From contig CM048591.1 of the NCBI GenBank assembly GCA_026413225.1, positions 77,912,009 to 77,976,008 of the forward strand: 64,000 nt of DNA, given 5' to 3'. The translations under genes were made by a program, and so were the position numbers. A model generated the notes under the pieces. It saw only the letters and a program-made list of their open reading frames with translations, had not been told where the DNA came from and did not search any database. Origin of the DNA: Otis tarda (taxonomy: Eukaryota > Chordata > Aves > Otidiformes > Otididae). Positions 11,183-23,660 of this stretch are shown piece by piece (position 1 is the first letter of the stretch; every line of letters begins with the position of its first letter).

Positions 11183-13200
11183 GAGGTAAAATGAATCTCT
11201 TCTAAAGTGTGCTTGACCCTCAAGTCCTCTTGCATGAAAAACTCCCTCAGGCTTTTGTGGAAATTACACAGGGGGAATGACTGGCAGACTGGGGTGGGAG
11301 TTATTTGTAGAACAAATGCACAATCAGATCCCAAATCCCCCTAGAATGGGTTTAGTACGAGGTGCATTTCACCTCTGAATGGCTACAGGGAAACAACATT
11401 TAAAAAAAAAAAAGGAAAAAGAAGACCAGACTGAGGTTGCTCGGAAGCTGTGCGAGTGTCCGAGGTGAAAACCACTATAAACAGCAATTACGCATCACAT
11501 CTGCATGTCAGGCGTAGCCAGGACTATGAGTTTGTCTTTCTTGACCGTGGTGGCCTCTCGATGCTTGTGTTTTAGCCAGCTCCCACGTGGGGTGGGACAG
11601 GCTGGGGATGGAATGGTTGTGGGCACATGATACTGCGTGGGGTCAAGGGGATGGGGTACAAGATGTCCTCTGGTACGCGTGTGCCGAAGCAGTGCATCTT
11701 CCCGCATGGGGTTTGGGAGACAGCCTCATCACGGCTCTCAATATTGCAGGGAAGAGAGGATTTTTCTTCTGGTTAGGGAGGCGATCCCAGTGTTTGGGTG
11801 CTTATTTTGGCTCCGGTGAAGGGACAGGCTGATACTCAGTGGGCTCACATTATTTATAGAACAATTTCAAAGACTCTAATCCTCTCCTCTTCCACTCCTG
11901 GACACAAAAGCATGTTTCTAAAGCAGGATCTTGTGGGAGAAAAGATGTATTACCACTTCAGATTTTGGACGACCTTAATGTGGTCATTCATTTTAGAAAC
12001 AATTGTTACAGACTTCAGATTTATTCCTTATTCGTCTTTCTATCTGGTTTCTAATCTTCTAATAACCTTAATTAAATGCTGAGTAGTTTAGAATATTATT
12101 AAATAGCTTTCATAGGATTTTTAAAAATTTCTGATTATATCATGAGTACAAATTATTGAATATTCCATTCATTTAAAAATTATGATTAAGAGGATAATCC
12201 CAAAGAAGATGTTTGTAACAATTTTAACTAAGCTGTGTTAATTGAGTCAGGGGATAAGAAATGAGATTTAAAGGGTGAGCAAGGGGTAAAATCAAAGCCT
12301 GCGTAGTTTTAAAATCAAGTGGATTAAGGAATTGGTCAGAATGGAGGAGGTGGTGGGTCAAAAACTGAACAAATGTTTCAAATAGAAAATTAACTTACAG
12401 GCCACGTGCCTATCTTGCACGGGAATGATGTGCAGTGGCACCCAATGTAATGTGGTTAAACACAAAATCTCATTATTGATCAACAGACTGCACATTGCTC
12501 AGTGTCAGGCAAAGGTGTGCAACACAAAAGGACATGGAAAAGCCTGCCCACGTGTTACTGCATCTGACGAAGTTGTGTCTCCTGACGGGCCCAAACACAC
12601 CAGAACAGCCTCCAGTGTGCCTGTGTCCCACAGGTTGGGATCATTCTCTGAAGCAATGCATTGACCGGCACTGAGACAGCAATGGTTTGGATGCATTTGG
12701 TTTAGGACGTTGAGCGTGACGGGCCTTTCCGGCATTGTTCCCTGTCCCTATGTTTGCTTGTAACTCACTAGTTGTCAGCATGGCACAAACTTTGCTAGGT
12801 TATTTTTCCAATTTCTCTGAAAAATTTGTTGGGAGTTGATTATCGCAGATTCTCTGGTGGCCACTTTCTTCTTGGTGGCCATCTCCCTTTTCCTCACCAT
12901 GCAGAGGGCTTTACATGTGATGTTCCCAGCTCATCACCTCTCGTAACAGCAGCATAGCTCTGACACATCTGGAAACCAGGCAAGATATTCTCACTTGTGT
13001 TCCTTAAACTCTACAAGACTAAACGGAGACACTTGTCTACTGGAGAAATTTCTGGAGTCATCGGTACTTAAGGAAATCACAGCACCAGTTGCAGTTCCCT
13101 ACTGGGGACGTGAGAGGAAACCAGTGCCTGTGAAACTGAGAATGGGCAGAAAAAAGACAGGAAAGCAAATGAAAAACAAGGTGCAGAACTTAAGTTACTG

Positions 13201-13450
13201 AGAATCATAGAATCATAGAATTTTAATGTTGGAGGAGACCTCCAAGATCATCAAGTCCAATCATCAACTCAACACCACCACGCCTTCTGAGCCATGTCCT
13301 GAAGTGCTGTGTCTACATGTTCTTTGAATACCTTCAGGGATGGCAACTCTACCACTGTCTTGGGCAGCCTGTTCCAATGCCTGACCACTCTTCCAGTAAA
13401 GAAATATTTTCTAATATCCAACCTAAACCTCCCCTGCCACATCTTGAGGG
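13201..13450 (-). mobile_element. CR1 LINE 3' fragment (Neoaves-like subfamily)
   Basis: The left edge carries repeated AGAATCATAGAATCATAGAA, the reverse complement of the CR1 3' octamer tail, so the element runs on the minus strand. It continues with the typical 'GACCTCCAAGATCATCAAGT' block, then the segment around 'CCTGTTCCAATGCC' and 'CTAATATCCAACC', which overlaps the ORF2 C-terminus. Only about 250 bp remain; the break near 13450, inside the coding part, is the usual 5' truncation from incomplete target-primed reverse transcription. Its sequence differs from the other CR1 copies here, so it belongs to another subfamily. It is non-functional. Confidence 0.9.
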
Positions 13451-16400
13451 ATGATGGAGGCTGGGTGCTTTTGTTCAGAAGGTGGATGGAGGCAACCTGG
13501 TAAAGACAGGCTAACCCACATGGCCAACTTCAGAGAGGTTATCATGTGCGTATCACTTTCACATTAATTCCTTACACTTACAACAGCATCATTCGTGAAA
13601 CAAAGCAGCCTTAGGAAGAGCAGGATAAATAAACCTGCGAACCATGGACACCGGGAGAATGGTGCACTCTGCCTTTTTCTCTGGAACTCTTGCTGGTTTC
13701 ACAGGATTTGTACTGGTTCACGCCACAAAGGGAGATCTAAAACATCACAGATCCCTATGAAGCTGGGGAGAGGCCGACTGGGGAAAAGCAGCTCTTAAAC
13801 CCCAGAGAGAAAAGCATAAAATGAATTTGAATTTAACCAAGAAGAATAAAATACTGTAGTGACTCATCGAAGCGTTAGTTTTGTAGGCTCAGTTATGCAG
13901 GTTGGGATTTAATCTATTTAGATATTTTTCTTGCAATCTTAACAGCTTTAATTATTTTTACAAAGAAAAAAAATCAATACATCCTTACACACTATTAATA
14001 AAAGAAATCAAGTATCACCGATATTTGAAAACAGAAATCATAAAGAACATATTGCTTTCACACCAACTACATACCAAGCAGAATGTTAATAACATTAACC
14101 TTTACTCTATCAGATATTTTCAAGAAATACCGCTATATTTTTTGCAACGGCTTGTATCTGTCATTTAACTGACATGTGATCTTTGCTAAGTTTGCCAAAT
14201 CACTGAGGCCTGAATACCATTCAGCAATGTTAATTTTGTTTTCCTATTCCAGCCTTTACACAATTATTCTCATGGCAATCATTCTAGCCTTGAGTATAAA
14301 TAATACTTCAAGTGGTTTGTTGATATCCAGAAAATGATGTGTATCTACATTAAGAGATTCTGGAATCTAATGGGAGAACCATGCATATTATTAAGCTGAA
14401 ATGCCTATTTCTTTCCTCCCAGATGGGAAGTAGTACAGGGTAGTGCCATGGCATATGCATTAATTTAATTCCTTCCGCAAATTTTAGCACATATTATTTT
14501 TGCAGATTTTGAGTCTTAGCCTCCTACCAAATATCCAGGAGATTTGAATAGGATTTTTGCTGCAGAAAAGATCTCAATCTTTACACTTAGGACCCTGGAT
14601 AACTCTCAGGTGAGCTGAGGAAGAAGAGCATGAGAGACGCTCGGCTCTGGAGAAGCGTAAGAAAAGAAATGAGAGTTTGGTAGGAGGAATCCTTGAGGAT
14701 TAGCAGAGGCAAAAAGAGAGACAGAGAGCAATTTTCCTGGCTCCCATATTTCAGTCCTGCAGATTGGGTATGCTTGCTCTGAAGGTCCTAGCAATAAATA
14801 AAGAGCACATTTAAAACGAGAGGGATTGCAACCAAAGGGTAACGAAAAAACATCAATCCCAGTATCTGTCCATCAACATTGTTACCCTGTTAATACATGC
14901 AAATAATTTTCTCTTTAAAAATTAGTCTGTAACAGAGTTTTTCCTAAGCCTGTGGATTTCTTGCACATTATCTCCCACAATTTTTATTTAATATTTCTTT
15001 CTTCTTTCAGTTCCAGGCCTTTTCTTTCTTTTTCTTTCTTTTCGGTCCAGCGGGACTTTTTGTTTCCTCAGGAGCTGAGCAAGAGGAAGGAGCAGGCTGC
15101 ATGGCATGCAGAATGTTTGTGTGGGAGCGAGCTGCGTGGGAGCGTTTCCTCCAGCACTGTACAGACACTCTGAAGGCCAAGCTTCAAACGAGGATTGTTG
15201 ACGTTTGCAGATGTGCAAGCATGGCGGGGGCCTCAACTGGAAAGGGTGACGATCTGAGGAGACACAAGGCCATACAAAATGAGGGTTGAGATGGCGGGAT
15301 GACTGTTTCTCTTCTTACTGCTTTGTTTTCTGGGTTCCTGTAACTTGGTCTTTGTGTAAGTTTGGGCTTCACAACCTGTGCTCGTTGCTTGTAAGGAGTT
15401 TTAAGTCAACATCAGCTAACGGGCTGTGGCTCTGAAGATTGGAGTCGAGAGTGGATGTCGGGTCTTGAGGAGAGCCCGGGGAGAACCGGCTCAGGAGAGC
15501 GACGCGGGTTTGAAATCTGACTGCCCTTTCACCCTGGCTCAGCCAAAGTCATCTCCTGCAGTCAGCTGAAGGTAAAGTTACTCTTCCATCTCCAAAGAGG
15601 AAAAACAAAATCCGCAGGTGAGGATGAAGATTAAGACAAGGCACGCAGTTCTTTCCACAGTCTGCTACCCAGGGAGCCTGGCCATGCCTCTCTGCTCCGG
15701 AAAACAGGAGCTCCGCAGAAATTCATTGGAGGCTGTGGTCCTCCTCACTGCCTGAAGGCTTTCAGAATGGAGGAATGCATCTGACCCTAGGGCTAAAAAG
15801 GGTATCACGGCATGTGGGCATGCACTGCTTGATTCGAGCAACACGTTCCCCAGCCAAGGCAGCCCCAGCTACCAAGTACATTTTAAAAGCACAAGTCTCA
15901 TGGCCTGGCCAGACACAGCAGTGCATACCTAGCTGCAAATCTACATATAAATTGGCCTTTTCAGTACCTGCCCGATCCATCTTGGTTTTAATTCAACCCA
16001 CTTAGCGTTAATATCTACCTCAGGAGTAGCTACGGTCAAAGCACACTGAGTTTAGACATCTCAGCTACCACTAGATGGGATGAAGCCGGCCTTTGTTTCA
16101 GCAGTTCTTTTCCAGTCTTTTTCTTTTTTTTTTTTTTTAGTTCCCCTTCCCATCAGCATAGATGCAATTTTTCTCAGGATAACTTCTGTTGTGTCTGAAT
16201 TCCTCTTTGTGCTCTTCCCAGCATTTCAGGCAGTGCTGCACTGCAGTATCACACCCCTCTCTGGAATGCTATTCCCTCAAGACTCCCATGGCACAGAGGG
16301 ATGGGTAATGTTTTCTCAGCTTCTTCCGCTATTACCACGTTTTCTATGGAGGATCAAAATGGATTATTTTCATCTCGACATGCAAATGCCTAGGCTGTGT

Positions 16401-19400
16401 CCTTGGCTGAGATCTCAGCATTGACTAGAGAAGTAAAAGACACGGCGGCAGGAAATTTTTAATATCACATGTGAAAGTGGCAGTCTTACTTCTTAAGGAG
16501 AAAACAAAACAAAAAAAAAACAACAACTGACTGTAGCCCATTGTGACTCAAAAAAAAAAAAAAGCCTAATAAAAATATTTCCTCATAGACTTACTGAGTA
16601 CTGTATTCATATGCAGCCGTCAGTCTGCACAGAGGCAGATGAACATTGTGTTCAGCTCAGAATCTTGCTGCTGTACTCTGGTCTGCCCGTTGCAGTGCCA
16701 AAGCGTCGACGGGAAGAAAAGGCACATGAATAATTTTATCGAGTCAGATCACAAGCCCGAACACAAACGTTTAAGAAGCAATGGAATTAGAACAGGAGTA
16801 AGAAGGATTTCTAAGGCTCCTTGTGAAATGCTTGTAGAGCTAAAAAGGTCAAATTCTTCACCAATTTTCTCTCCACACAACAGCAATTAAGTAAATGAAG
16901 TAACACGACCTGCAAATCGGTGCAGGACACGACCCACACGATATGTCGATACTCCGTAAAAGTCATTGTGTGGTTTCGTACCAACACGAAAGAAACGATA
17001 TCTAACCACGAGAGCACCCGCACTGACTCACTGTTTCTAATTATTATTATATTCTTTTTCTGAAACAACAGCAGCGACAAAACAACATCAAGCAATTGCC
17101 TCCTGGCTAGCGTTCTCGGCAAACCCTCATGACTATTGACTCAAATGAGCAGCCCAGCAAGTAAGTTGTTAGCTTAAATGAAAATTATAGCAGAGACAAA
17201 AATGTCAGCCTGGGAACTGAACTAATAAAGGAAAGAATGCGCACGAAGCTGCCGGCGCAGTTTTAAACCTCAGGAAGAATAAAGGAAAGCACAGCTACCG
17301 AAATTAACTCTCGAGGCTGAGGTAAACATGAAAAATCCACGTCCATGGTTGGGTTGTGCAAGGCTGATGAGTGCAAGACTCTTAGCAGCTGCAGCTTAGG
17401 CACTCCTTTACACACTAAAACTCGAGATAGGGTTTACGGTAGGCGGTGAATTAAGTGTGGGCTGACAATTTAGCGACCCGGTGCCACCGCCAGCCGGTCT
17501 AGCACTCCTGCTTTATTGGCTTGAGTGCAGCAGAAGCAGCAAGGTGGGGTCAGGCAATCTGGATGTGCCTTTTGAAGCGGCTCCTGAGGAGCAAACAGGC
17601 TGTTTGTGAACAGAGGGGGAAGCTCTCCGGCGTGAGGTCCCGAGGCGGCTGAGCGGGGTGAGGAGTCGGAGGGAAAAGGTGATAAGCCATGTTGGACTTG
17701 TTCTGCAGAGCCCCTGGCTGCCGTTCAGGCTGAGGTCTTGGACACCGTCCACTGACAGGCCTCCTGCCAGAGGAGTTGTTGCTGCGAGACCTTGGCTTAG
17801 GCATGATTTTATTATAAAAATTGCCTCGATTCTTCTTCTGTCTTATTAAAATCCATCCCACCCTTCCTTTCCACCCCAGAAGGAGGAATATTTTGTATAT
17901 ATCTGGGTGAAACACACAAACAAAATTCATTTCCCACGGATAATATATTCAGGGTGATTTGCCTTTCAGAGTCAGAAGCTCAAAATGATGAATTTATTAT
18001 GCAAAAGTAATAATTGCAAATTATATTGGCAAACTCCATTCCAGAAAAAAAAAGGGGTATTAATATAACTAAAAGGATTAAAAAATACTGGCTGTTAACT
18101 TGGGGCTACTGCAGATGCTTTAGGAGGTTATATATCTCTGTTGCACCTAAACCACCAGAGGCAGTAGCTTTCATTTTAAAGGTCTAGTGAGATACCGTAA
18201 TTAATGGGCCCACCTAACAGCATATGTCGTACTTGCGTTGAGTATGGTGCATGCTATGAAAGAAAGTGAAGGAGACACTTAATGTCGTAAAGATTTGCAT
18301 CTCTTTCGAATTCGTTTTTTAGTGCTAAGAAATGAAACATGTCAGAGTTGGAACACGAAATAATGTGACTCCAGTTTTTGGGTCAGGCTAGCCTGTGCCT
18401 TTGGTGGGGTGACTCAACGGCATATTTTGACTTCGTGAGTCCTTACAAGACTCAAAATGCTTGATTAACAATCCCTTGGAGAGATCTAGCACTTCCCAAG
18501 GCTGACTGGAGCATCCCAACTGCTCCAGGCGAACCCAGGAGCAGGGGTCTATTCCTCCTTCAAGTGGCCCACAGGTTCCTTACTTGACTTGGTCTTTTGT
18601 GGCCATTAGCAGAAAGGGGCCCCAACAATTGCCAAGGGTGAAGTCTCTAATGAAGTACTTGTCAGCTAGATGGCATTTATTTGCTCAGCTGGATCTGTAT
18701 GTTATGTCAGGGGTACTCAGAGGATTAATTTGCAACTATGGTCTTCTTCACAGAAAAGCACAGCTCTTTGCCGCTATAGAAGCATTTTCCTCTCTGGCAC
18801 CCTTGTCCCATCAGGAAGCACTCTGCAGTAGATGATGTTCTCCAGGATAGTTGAGATTTGTGTTTGTAATTACGAGAAAAATAAAGATATGTGTTTGTAA
18901 ACCTTGCAAGTAGTAGTTGCAGTACTAATGCCGCAGTTCATAGGTGTGGCACCATTAGAAAATGATGGAGTTAGTGACATTTTTAACATGAAAGCAGTAT
19001 GATCTAAGCACAAGGACAGGATTCAAGTGCTCCACATGTTGGCATTCCTGGCTCCAGCACGCATGCTGGCTGTGCTCTGGTGAGGGTCCATAGCCCTTCA
19101 CTCCCCACGAGAGAGATGCTGGAGAATCCCCTGCTGCTCACAACCCCGGAGCAGCTTCTCCGGAGATCATGCTGTGAGAGCCTTGGGGTAGCTGGGCTTC
19201 CAGGCCAGGCCATCAGGCACTTTAAATTCTGCCTGCTTGTCACTAAAGCCTTAAGCGATGTGCCTTCATGAGGTGGGGACAAGGGGCTCTGAGGATGTAG
19301 AAGCAGTGGGAGTTTACACACCACTACAAGCCGAGAACAAACTGGCTAACACTTATTTCTTCACATCTTTTCTTCCAATGTGCCTTATTGACAGTTATTG

Positions 19401-21440
19401 CTATGAACGGAGTTCCACCCTGTGGAAAAATGTCACCGGAAAAAAAGAAGGGCAATTGAGATGTTTAATGTATAAACATTGAACTTATTATCAACAACTT
19501 CTTCACTGAACAACAAACTTCTATGTCGCTTTTCAAGCAGAGCAACACAGGCCATGGTTCACAGACTTTTGAATGGATCCCAGACCAACATGTCTTAGGA
19601 CTGGCAAAGAGGAGCAGTCTGCAGCCTCCAACGTTGCCTGCCTGCCTAGCCTGCGATATCCACAGCAAGCGCAAAGGTAAACCTACTCACTAGGCATCAC
19701 AACACAGTTCCTCCAACTTAACGTCAAAATGTGTTTTGGTCTTGGTCTTCCCACACAGCTGAGGACACAGACCGGTCAACAGACAAAGTCCAACTAAAAG
19801 CATAAATAAAATCAGAAAAGGGAGTTGGAATTCAGCAAAACTCAACAAAGCTGGATAAACACTCAACGGAAGCCAATTCTCTTGGATGATCGTGAGGGAG
19901 AAGTTTTGGAAATAACTTTGGCTCATCTGCAATACTGGTTGATAGCCACCTCCAGAAACGTGCTACCTTCCTTGACGTGGCAGTGTTTTGATACTGTTTG
20001 AGAAGTTCCTGTCAATTACGTTCTGATCATAGCTAATGACATCAGCAGCAAAGAATGAGATAACAGGACCTCTATCAGCGAGGAGCCATCGCTCCAACAA
20101 AACGTGCCATAACGTTTAGCACTAAGCGGAGAAGTATTATAAACAGTGACAACGGAAGTCTACATGCCAAATAAATGAAACAAGTAGGTCTTATTTCCTG
20201 CTGAGGTGCAATATCAGGCAAAGCTAACTAGAGAGGCTCCAGTGCAAACAGAAAATGCTCACATTAAAAATCATCCTGGTGGCACACAAATTGCATCAAA
20301 ACAGTGATACAAAAATGGAAAGTCAGCTCTAAGTTTCCTTGCTAGGGTCTCAAATCTGCTTTTGAGGCTTTGGTTGTCTCTACTGCCTTGAAACCTGCTG
20401 AATGGTGGGATTTTACTTAATACCACCTTTTTAAGTCTTTGGCAGTTTAGATCATTTCTACTGCTGGTGAAGTGGACAGGGATGTCCAGGAGGCAGGAAT
20501 GCCCACCAGGCGAGGAAGAGAGGCAGGCTCGGGGTCGCTGACTGCTGAACACATCAAGGTGACCGTGAGCTGAAGTGCCTTCAAGACTGGTGCTGCTGCA
20601 GATGTCTTTGGGTTGGCGTGCAACCCGAAACGCTGAAAAGGCAGCCTGCGTTTCCCACCCAGCACCTCAAGATGGGTTCAAAACAATGGACAGAGACCTC
20701 TATTCACTTGGTAGCCGAATAACCTCGCTGGTGTAGGTCTTATATTCTTTTTCTCTTTGTTTCTCAACAAGCTGAGAAGGGAAGCACTGTTTTCTGTTAA
20801 AATACTTTGGGAAGAGGAGATAGAAAGGGATAGTGCCTGCCCCTTTCTCGTAACGCAATAGCCTTATTGTCAGAGCAGCCGCAGAGGAAGAGGGACACGT
20901 GGGTCCCATTTCCCCTTCTGCCTCGGGCTGCTCAAACCAGCGTTTCCCATCCTTTAGGGAAACCGATTGTGGTCAAGGGGAGGATTCAGGATGCGCCAGT
21001 GAGAGAAGATGAAAGGGAGCATGGCTCCAGGGCTCAGGACATCCTTTTGGTTCCACACTCTGGTCCTAGCATCACTCCTGTCTTTTATTTAAAGATAGTT
21101 TCATGCAATAGTGCCCAGTCCCAGGACTGGGATGACACAATGGCATGGTTTCACTGCCTTCTGCCGACCCGAGCAACACGGACTGTGCCTTGCAAAAGAG
21201 TATAAGATGCACGCATTTTTGTGTTAATTGGAATTGAAGCAATTGGGACTACCCAGTTAAGAAAAATGAGCAAGAAGGAATATGATAGCAATATTTGAGA
21301 CAATGAATTGTTCCGAGAAGGTAAAACAGGTTCTTCTGTTTACCCACTCAAGAAACAAAGTTTAACGAAGCAGAAAGGGACAAAAAAATGTAATCAAAGG
21401 AAGATTTTTCTTCTTTTCTCTTTCTGTTTTAAACAAAAGC
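13451..21440. other. Gene-free stretch between CR1 relics
   Basis: Mostly unique sequence. It contains a CT-rich patch with a good splice-acceptor shape at 14992-15042, T/A runs at 16124-16138 and 16550-16563, and an AT-rich low-complexity region at about 13900-14170. Open frames at 15775-16005, 16080-16424, 17550-17930 and 19004-19324 show no domain. No RNA gene was recognised. Confidence 0.55.
14992..15042 (+). repeat. CT-rich (TTTC)-like low-complexity tract with acceptor-like end
   Basis: A pyrimidine-rich run of TTTC/TTCTT units contains CTTCTTTCAG ending at 15010, which has the shape of a plus-strand 3' splice site. No downstream open frame or matching donor supports an exon, so it is listed as low-complexity DNA, with an lncRNA acceptor as a remote alternative. 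Confidence 0.5.
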
Positions 21441-21560
21441 TGTAATTAACCCGTTGAACTCATTGCTGCTAGGTATAATTTAGGCCAAGAGATTAGCAGG
21501 ATTCAAAAAGGATTAGACATCTATATGCATAATGAAAATATCCATAAGCTACAGAGGGTA
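21441..21560 (+). mobile_element. Ancient CR1-type LINE relic (ORF2 C-terminus)
   Basis: Read on the plus strand, this stretch matches the remembered pattern of old amniote CR1 3' regions: an AATTAACC..TGAACTCATTG block, then GCCAAGAGATTAGCAGGATT, then AAAAAGGATTAGACAT and a TATATG..TAATGA..ATATCC block. Conceptually it encodes a degraded version of the C-terminal CR1 signature ending in 'KGLDIYM'. It is much more diverged than the CR1 copies at 22048 and 32300, so it is an older insertion that predates most bird radiations. The assignment rests on remembered consensus patterns and not on an alignment. Confidence 0.6.
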
Positions 21561-22047
21561 GAATAGGATCTCAAACTCTTATAGAGTAGCTTGCCTTTTC
21601 ATACCAAGTGAATCCTGTGTACCAACTTCTTGTCACGGACCTTGTGAAGCACCTCTCTTTTTATCCAGGATCTTTATGCATCATCCCTACAGAAAAAAAG
21701 AAAGAAAAAAAAAAGAAATAGATACAATACACTCTTCTACATCACTGCTGTTCCAGGAAAGCAGCTGTTACATTGCTTACATGGAATAGTGATTTTCCAA
21801 ACTCATATGAAGTTTGTACACTTCTTAAATCGGCTTTTTTACACTGTAAGTAAAATTCAGCCTTGGTAAATAAAGAGAGGGAGAAGCACAGTCTGACCAC
21901 CCAGCTAGGAATGAAAGGTTGGAGCGTTTTCCATAAGAGGCAACTGGCAACAGCAAGGGTCTGATTTCCGACAGTGAGTGTGCTCTTACTTGCAGTGGGA
22001 GTGAGCTGACAGAAATTATCCTTACAGAGTAGTTGTACACCAATAAT

Positions 22048-22407
22048 TATAGAATCACAGAATCATAGAATGGTTTGGGTGGGAAGGGACCTTCAAAGCC
22101 CATCCAGTCCAACCCCCCTGCAAGGAGCAGGGACATCTCTAACCAGATCAGGTTGCTCAGAGCCTCATCCAGCCTGGCCTTGAACTTTTCCAGGGATGGG
22201 GCATCCACCACCTTTCTGGGCAACCTGGGCCAGTGTTCTATAACTCACATTGTAAAAATTTTTTTCCTAATTTCCAATCTAAATCTACTCCTCACTATTT
22301 TAAAACCGTCACCCCTTGTCCTATCGCAACAGGCCCTACTAAACAGCCTCTCCCCATCTTTCTTGTAGGCCCCCTTGAGGTACTGGAAGACCGCTATCAG
22401 GTCTCCA
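22048..22407 (-). mobile_element. CR1 LINE 3' fragment
   Basis: The left edge has the octamer tail in reverse complement (AGAATCACAGAATCATAGAA), followed by the classic avian block with CCATCCAGTCCAACCCCCC. The element therefore runs on the minus strand. In the minus-strand frame the ORF2 C-terminal remnant is readable as 'FQYLKGAYKKDGERLFS', followed by CCDRTRGDGF. About 360 bp survive; the break at about 22407, just after GGTCTCC, is a 5' truncation. The related segments at 32300 and 62985 lie in the opposite orientation. It is a dead copy. Confidence 0.93.
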
Positions 22408-23579
22408 TAATGCAGCAAGAGAAAAGGATGGCTACCAAATTGTCTGTGTGTGCACTTTGTGCACACTGAGATTAAACTTTTTTTTCCACCCAGTGAGCTA
22501 TAGGTGTGCACTCATGCTTGGAAAGTCAGAGAGCATTTCTAAAAATCAGGGCAGGGTTCCTCTTCTTCCTTTCCCTGGATTCAGTTGTTAAGAAATAAAT
22601 AAGGACAAGCGGATCTTAAAACAGCTGTTGAGGTTGTGTAATTTGCTTTAGTCTCTGGGAGGCCACAGAAGTTAAAGGAAGACTAACTCTTAGGATATAT
22701 TAAGCCAATAGTTATTTACTGTCTGTAGTAAATGTAGAATCAGAACCACATTTGAATTTAGATAGTCTTTTCTCCTCTGATCAATTTTTACTGGTCCCTC
22801 TGGCCACCTGTACCTTCCCTTTCCTGAGGAAGTCTGTCCTTCCAGCCCCTTAATGTGACCCTAGGAGTAAGAAGACCACCTGGTTTTATGGTTTCTGCTG
22901 AATATATTGTTTTACTGCTGTGAATGCGTAGAAAGGTGTCACGCTATCTCACATTCTCAAATTCAGAGAAAAAATCCCACCATCCACTGTGATGAATTAA
23001 GTAGCGATTGGGTTTCCAAGTGTCCTTGTGCCCTCGTGTCCCACTGAAGTATTTTGCAGTCCAAAGATGTTCAATGTCTTAAGTGCCTGGGACTAGAGAA
23101 AGCGTTTCCTACTTTAAGCTCTTTCTACAGGCAGAAATTTACTGGCAAAATTTAGTTGTGAGTGATATTTAGTAATTCCAGAATCTCTTTTCTCTTGGTT
23201 TACTATTTGCCAGCATTACTTTATTACTGTTTGCAAAAGTAACAAAAGGTGTTGCAACGGAGACTCATTTAGGCAAATTAAACCTGCAGTGGGATTTCAA
23301 ATCAGGCATTTGTCCTCTGGGATTAGACATCAGCAGCCTGTGGAATTATTTCTGACATTTCATCCATCATACACTCAGAATAACTAAACAAACCGGTGCT
23401 GCTCTCTCCCTGCTCAAAGAACAACTTTCATAGAGCCTTCCCATGGAAATATCCCAACCTATTAGTGTCAGGAAATTGTGCTTGGAAAGTTAAGAGAAAA
23501 AAGAAAAATCTTCTGCAAGTGAAAGGCAGAGATATTATCGCACATCAATGATGTGCACTGGGAGGTCTGCTCGTAAACA

Positions 23580-23660
23580 GTTCTTTGGCTGGTGTAAGCC
23601 GGAGTGACACGACCGGTGTAGGTACATCGATTTTCTTCAGTCCAGGAATTTTCGCTATGG
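23580..23660. repeat. Possible ancient amniote interspersed repeat fragment
   Basis: The string around GGCTGGTGTAAGCCGGAGTG, followed by CCGGTGTAGGTACATCGA, resembles the widespread old amniote repeat that carries 'CTGGTGTAAATCAG' in inverted arms. Divergence is high and the family name is not certain. Confidence 0.3.

Larger units (their letters stand above)
6661..13200. other. Gene-free AT-rich stretch
   Basis: No recognisable gene is present. It contains the homopolymer tracts at 7485-7508, 9344-9362 and 11161-11182, a candidate conserved block at 10440-10930, and a very AT-rich patch at about 12040-12230. Short open frames in 11495-11832 are overlapping on both strands and have no domain. 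Confidence 0.6.

Noticed and set aside
22075-22469. Open frames over the CR1 copy at 22048
   Set aside because: The plus-strand frames are antisense to the retrotransposon; the minus-strand frame is a dead ORF2 remnant, not a host gene.
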